Below, piece after piece: positions 6,357 through 7,078 of a stretch of DNA of 7,078 nt; position 1 is the stretch's first letter; every line of letters begins with the position of its first letter. The position numbers and the translations under genes are program-made. Source of the stretch: Phycisphaerales bacterium (GTDB taxonomy: Bacteria; Planctomycetota; Phycisphaerae; Phycisphaerales; UBA1924); contig JAJDDL010000339.1 of NCBI GenBank assembly GCA_029260335.1, positions 1 to 7,078 on the forward strand, read 5' to 3'. A model generated the notes under the pieces. That model was not told the origin of the DNA. It did no database searches and was given only the letters and a program-made list of their open reading frames with translations.

Positions 6357-6722
6357 CTAGCACGATCGACCGGAGCCCTTGGGCCTCCGGGATTCGATGA
6401 CCTCGCCGCACTCAGGACAGACCCGGGCATCCCACGAATCGCGGATGATGTCGGTCAAGTCATACTGGCAAAGGGGACACTGATTAAGGTCTTCTTCATG
6501 CGTCAAGGTGCGCGTGCCGGGCAGTGTGCCGCGCAATGCCATGGACACGATGATCGCCGACAGGCACATCCACAGCCCAATTATCACAACTTCAAAGAGC
6601 ACGCCCACGGCCGCCCACCTCATGCCGCTGCCAAATAAGAGTTGCTTTGAGATCAGCCGAAGCAATACCAGAAGGGCGGTCATAACAGCTACCCATGCAA
6701 GCACCGCTAGAACTTCACGCAT
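6357..6722 (-). CDS. Two-helix membrane protein with C-terminal zinc ribbon
   Basis: The product has 121 residues from the ATG at 6722. Two hydrophobic helices (about 4-24 and 39-62) are followed by a soluble tail with CPLC (82-85) and CPEC (102-105), in the form CPxCxYDLT...CPECG. Such a four-Cys zinc ribbon behind or ahead of membrane helices is frequent in uncharacterised planctomycete proteins; no reaction can be assigned. An in-frame TTG at 6782 would add 20 residues (including CDPFSISH) with no membrane or domain character and no good ribosome binding site, so I prefer 6722, although the site there (GTAGAG) is also weak. The stop codon lies 14 nt from that of the convergent esterase-like gene. 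The dockerin-like gene is upstream on the same strand, 87 nt away, and could share a transcript. Confidence 0.75.
   Translation of the reverse strand: MREVLAVLAWVAVMTALLVLLRLISKQLLFGSGMRWAAVGVLFEVVIIGLWMCLSAIIVSMALRGTLPGTRTLTHEEDLNQCPLCQYDLTDIIRDSWDARVCPECGEVIESRRPKGSGRSC
6370..6390. terminator. Possible hairpin serving as transcript end for convergent genes
   Basis: CCGGAGCCC (6370-6378) and GGG-C-CTCCGG (6381-6390) form a GC-rich hairpin with one bulged C and a tiny loop, 28 nt after the esterase-like stop codon. It lies inside the last codons of the opposite-strand gene. Neither side has a U tract, so intrinsic termination is not assured; it may only stall polymerase or protect the 3' end. 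Confidence 0.25.
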
Positions 6723-6809
6723 GCCAAGCTCTACGTGTGAAATAGAAAAGGGATCGCACCATCCAGTCCCCACTCCGTGCAACTCTGTGAAACTCCGGGG
6801 CCAGATCTC
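6723..6809 (-). other. Short intergenic region between the dockerin-like and zinc-ribbon genes
   Basis: On the - strand the sequence GGGGA...TCCCT followed by TTTCTATTT (about 6768 down to 6741) could form a 5-bp hairpin with a large loop before a U-rich tract. This is a weak terminator candidate for the dockerin-like gene. If the zinc-ribbon gene used the TTG at 6782, part of this would be coding. Confidence 0.25.
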
Positions 6810-7078
6810 TCAACACCCAGGCGCAAACAGGTCCAACAACAAGAAGAAATCCTCGGCGTCACAATCCGCATCCCCATCCAGATCGCAAACTCTAAGGTCT
6901 CCATCTCCAAACGCATCGAGGAACGCAAAGAAATCTTCGCTATCCGCATCGCCGTCTCTATCCACATCCGCCGCACACCAAACCCTCGGCGGGCTCGACG
7001 CCCTCGCGCGATAGAACGCACGCACGCCGTCCGGATGCGTCGACGCGACAATCCAAGGCCCATTGAGCGCAACCGCTC
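6810..7078 (-). CDS. GC-type dockerin-like protein, C-terminal end (5' part outside window)
   Basis: The frame is open to the right edge, so only the last 88 residues are visible. They begin with what looks like the last strands of a beta-sandwich domain (LNGPWIVASTHPDGVRAFYRAR). Two Asp-rich EF-hand-like loops follow. The first is DVDRDGDADSED plus FFAFLDAF; the second is DLDGDADCDAED plus FFLLLDLF. Each has Asp at positions 1, 3, 5 and 12, as in calcium-binding dockerin repeats. The protein ends in FAPGC. A paired repeat with an invariant terminal Gly-Cys is the pattern I know as the GC-type dockerin-like domain of Phycisphaerae, where it closes large surface or secreted proteins. The tail is probably a sorting or attachment signal, though its partner is not known to me. 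The repeats are a good indicator of the host lineage. Confidence 0.85.
   Translation of the reverse strand, partial: AVALNGPWIVASTHPDGVRAFYRARASSPPRVWCAADVDRDGDADSEDFFAFLDAFGDGDLRVCDLDGDADCDAEDFFLLLDLFAPGC

Noticed and set aside
6731..7072. A 113-codon - strand frame overlapping the dockerin-like tail
   Set aside because: It is Arg/Met-rich with no domain. The alternative frame gives two exact EF-hand-like repeats and the GC terminus, so it is the coding one.

Overview
The window most likely comes from a planctomycete of the class Phycisphaerae. Two things suggest this. The clearest is the gene cut by the right edge, whose product ends in two Asp-rich EF-hand-like repeats and a terminal Gly-Cys. 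I know this arrangement as the 'GC-type' dockerin-like tail of Phycisphaerae surface or secreted proteins. The second is a small membrane protein with a CPxCxYDL...CPECG zinc ribbon, a style common in planctomycetes. The DNA is GC-rich, and at least one start appears to be GTG. This placement is inference; no rRNA or other marker is present.

Layout, left to right. (1) 1-999, + strand: 3' two thirds of a flotillin-like (SPFH) gene, followed by a good hairpin terminator. (2) 1164-2177, +: a class I-type polyphosphate kinase 2 gene with a basic, low-complexity N-terminal extension. (3) 2178-2452: a 275-bp convergent intergenic region holding two inverted copies of a 28-nt element. Each copy can fold by itself into a hairpin capped by a GTGA loop, and each reads in the same sense relative to the gene upstream of it. 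(4) 2453-4015, - strand: the double-GTPase ribosome assembly factor Der (EngA). (5) 4016-4129: divergent promoter region. (6) 4130-4984, +: an unrecognised multi-pass membrane protein with a conserved-looking Cys cluster. A few bases later comes (7) 5014-6342, +: a predicted secreted erythromycin-esterase-fold protein that lacks one of the family's expected catalytic histidines. (8) 6357-6722, -: a two-helix membrane protein with a C-terminal zinc ribbon. (9) 6810 to the right edge, -: the 3' end of the GC-type dockerin-like protein gene.

Most of the window is ordinary chromosomal content: membrane organisation, polyphosphate-driven nucleotide phosphorylation and ribosome biogenesis. There is no sign of phage, transposase, CRISPR or tRNA genes. 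The genes do not form one pathway; the only probable operon is the membrane-protein/esterase-like pair. The parts most worth following up are the paired 3'-end repeat element between ppk2 and der, and the membrane-protein/secreted-esterase-like pair.
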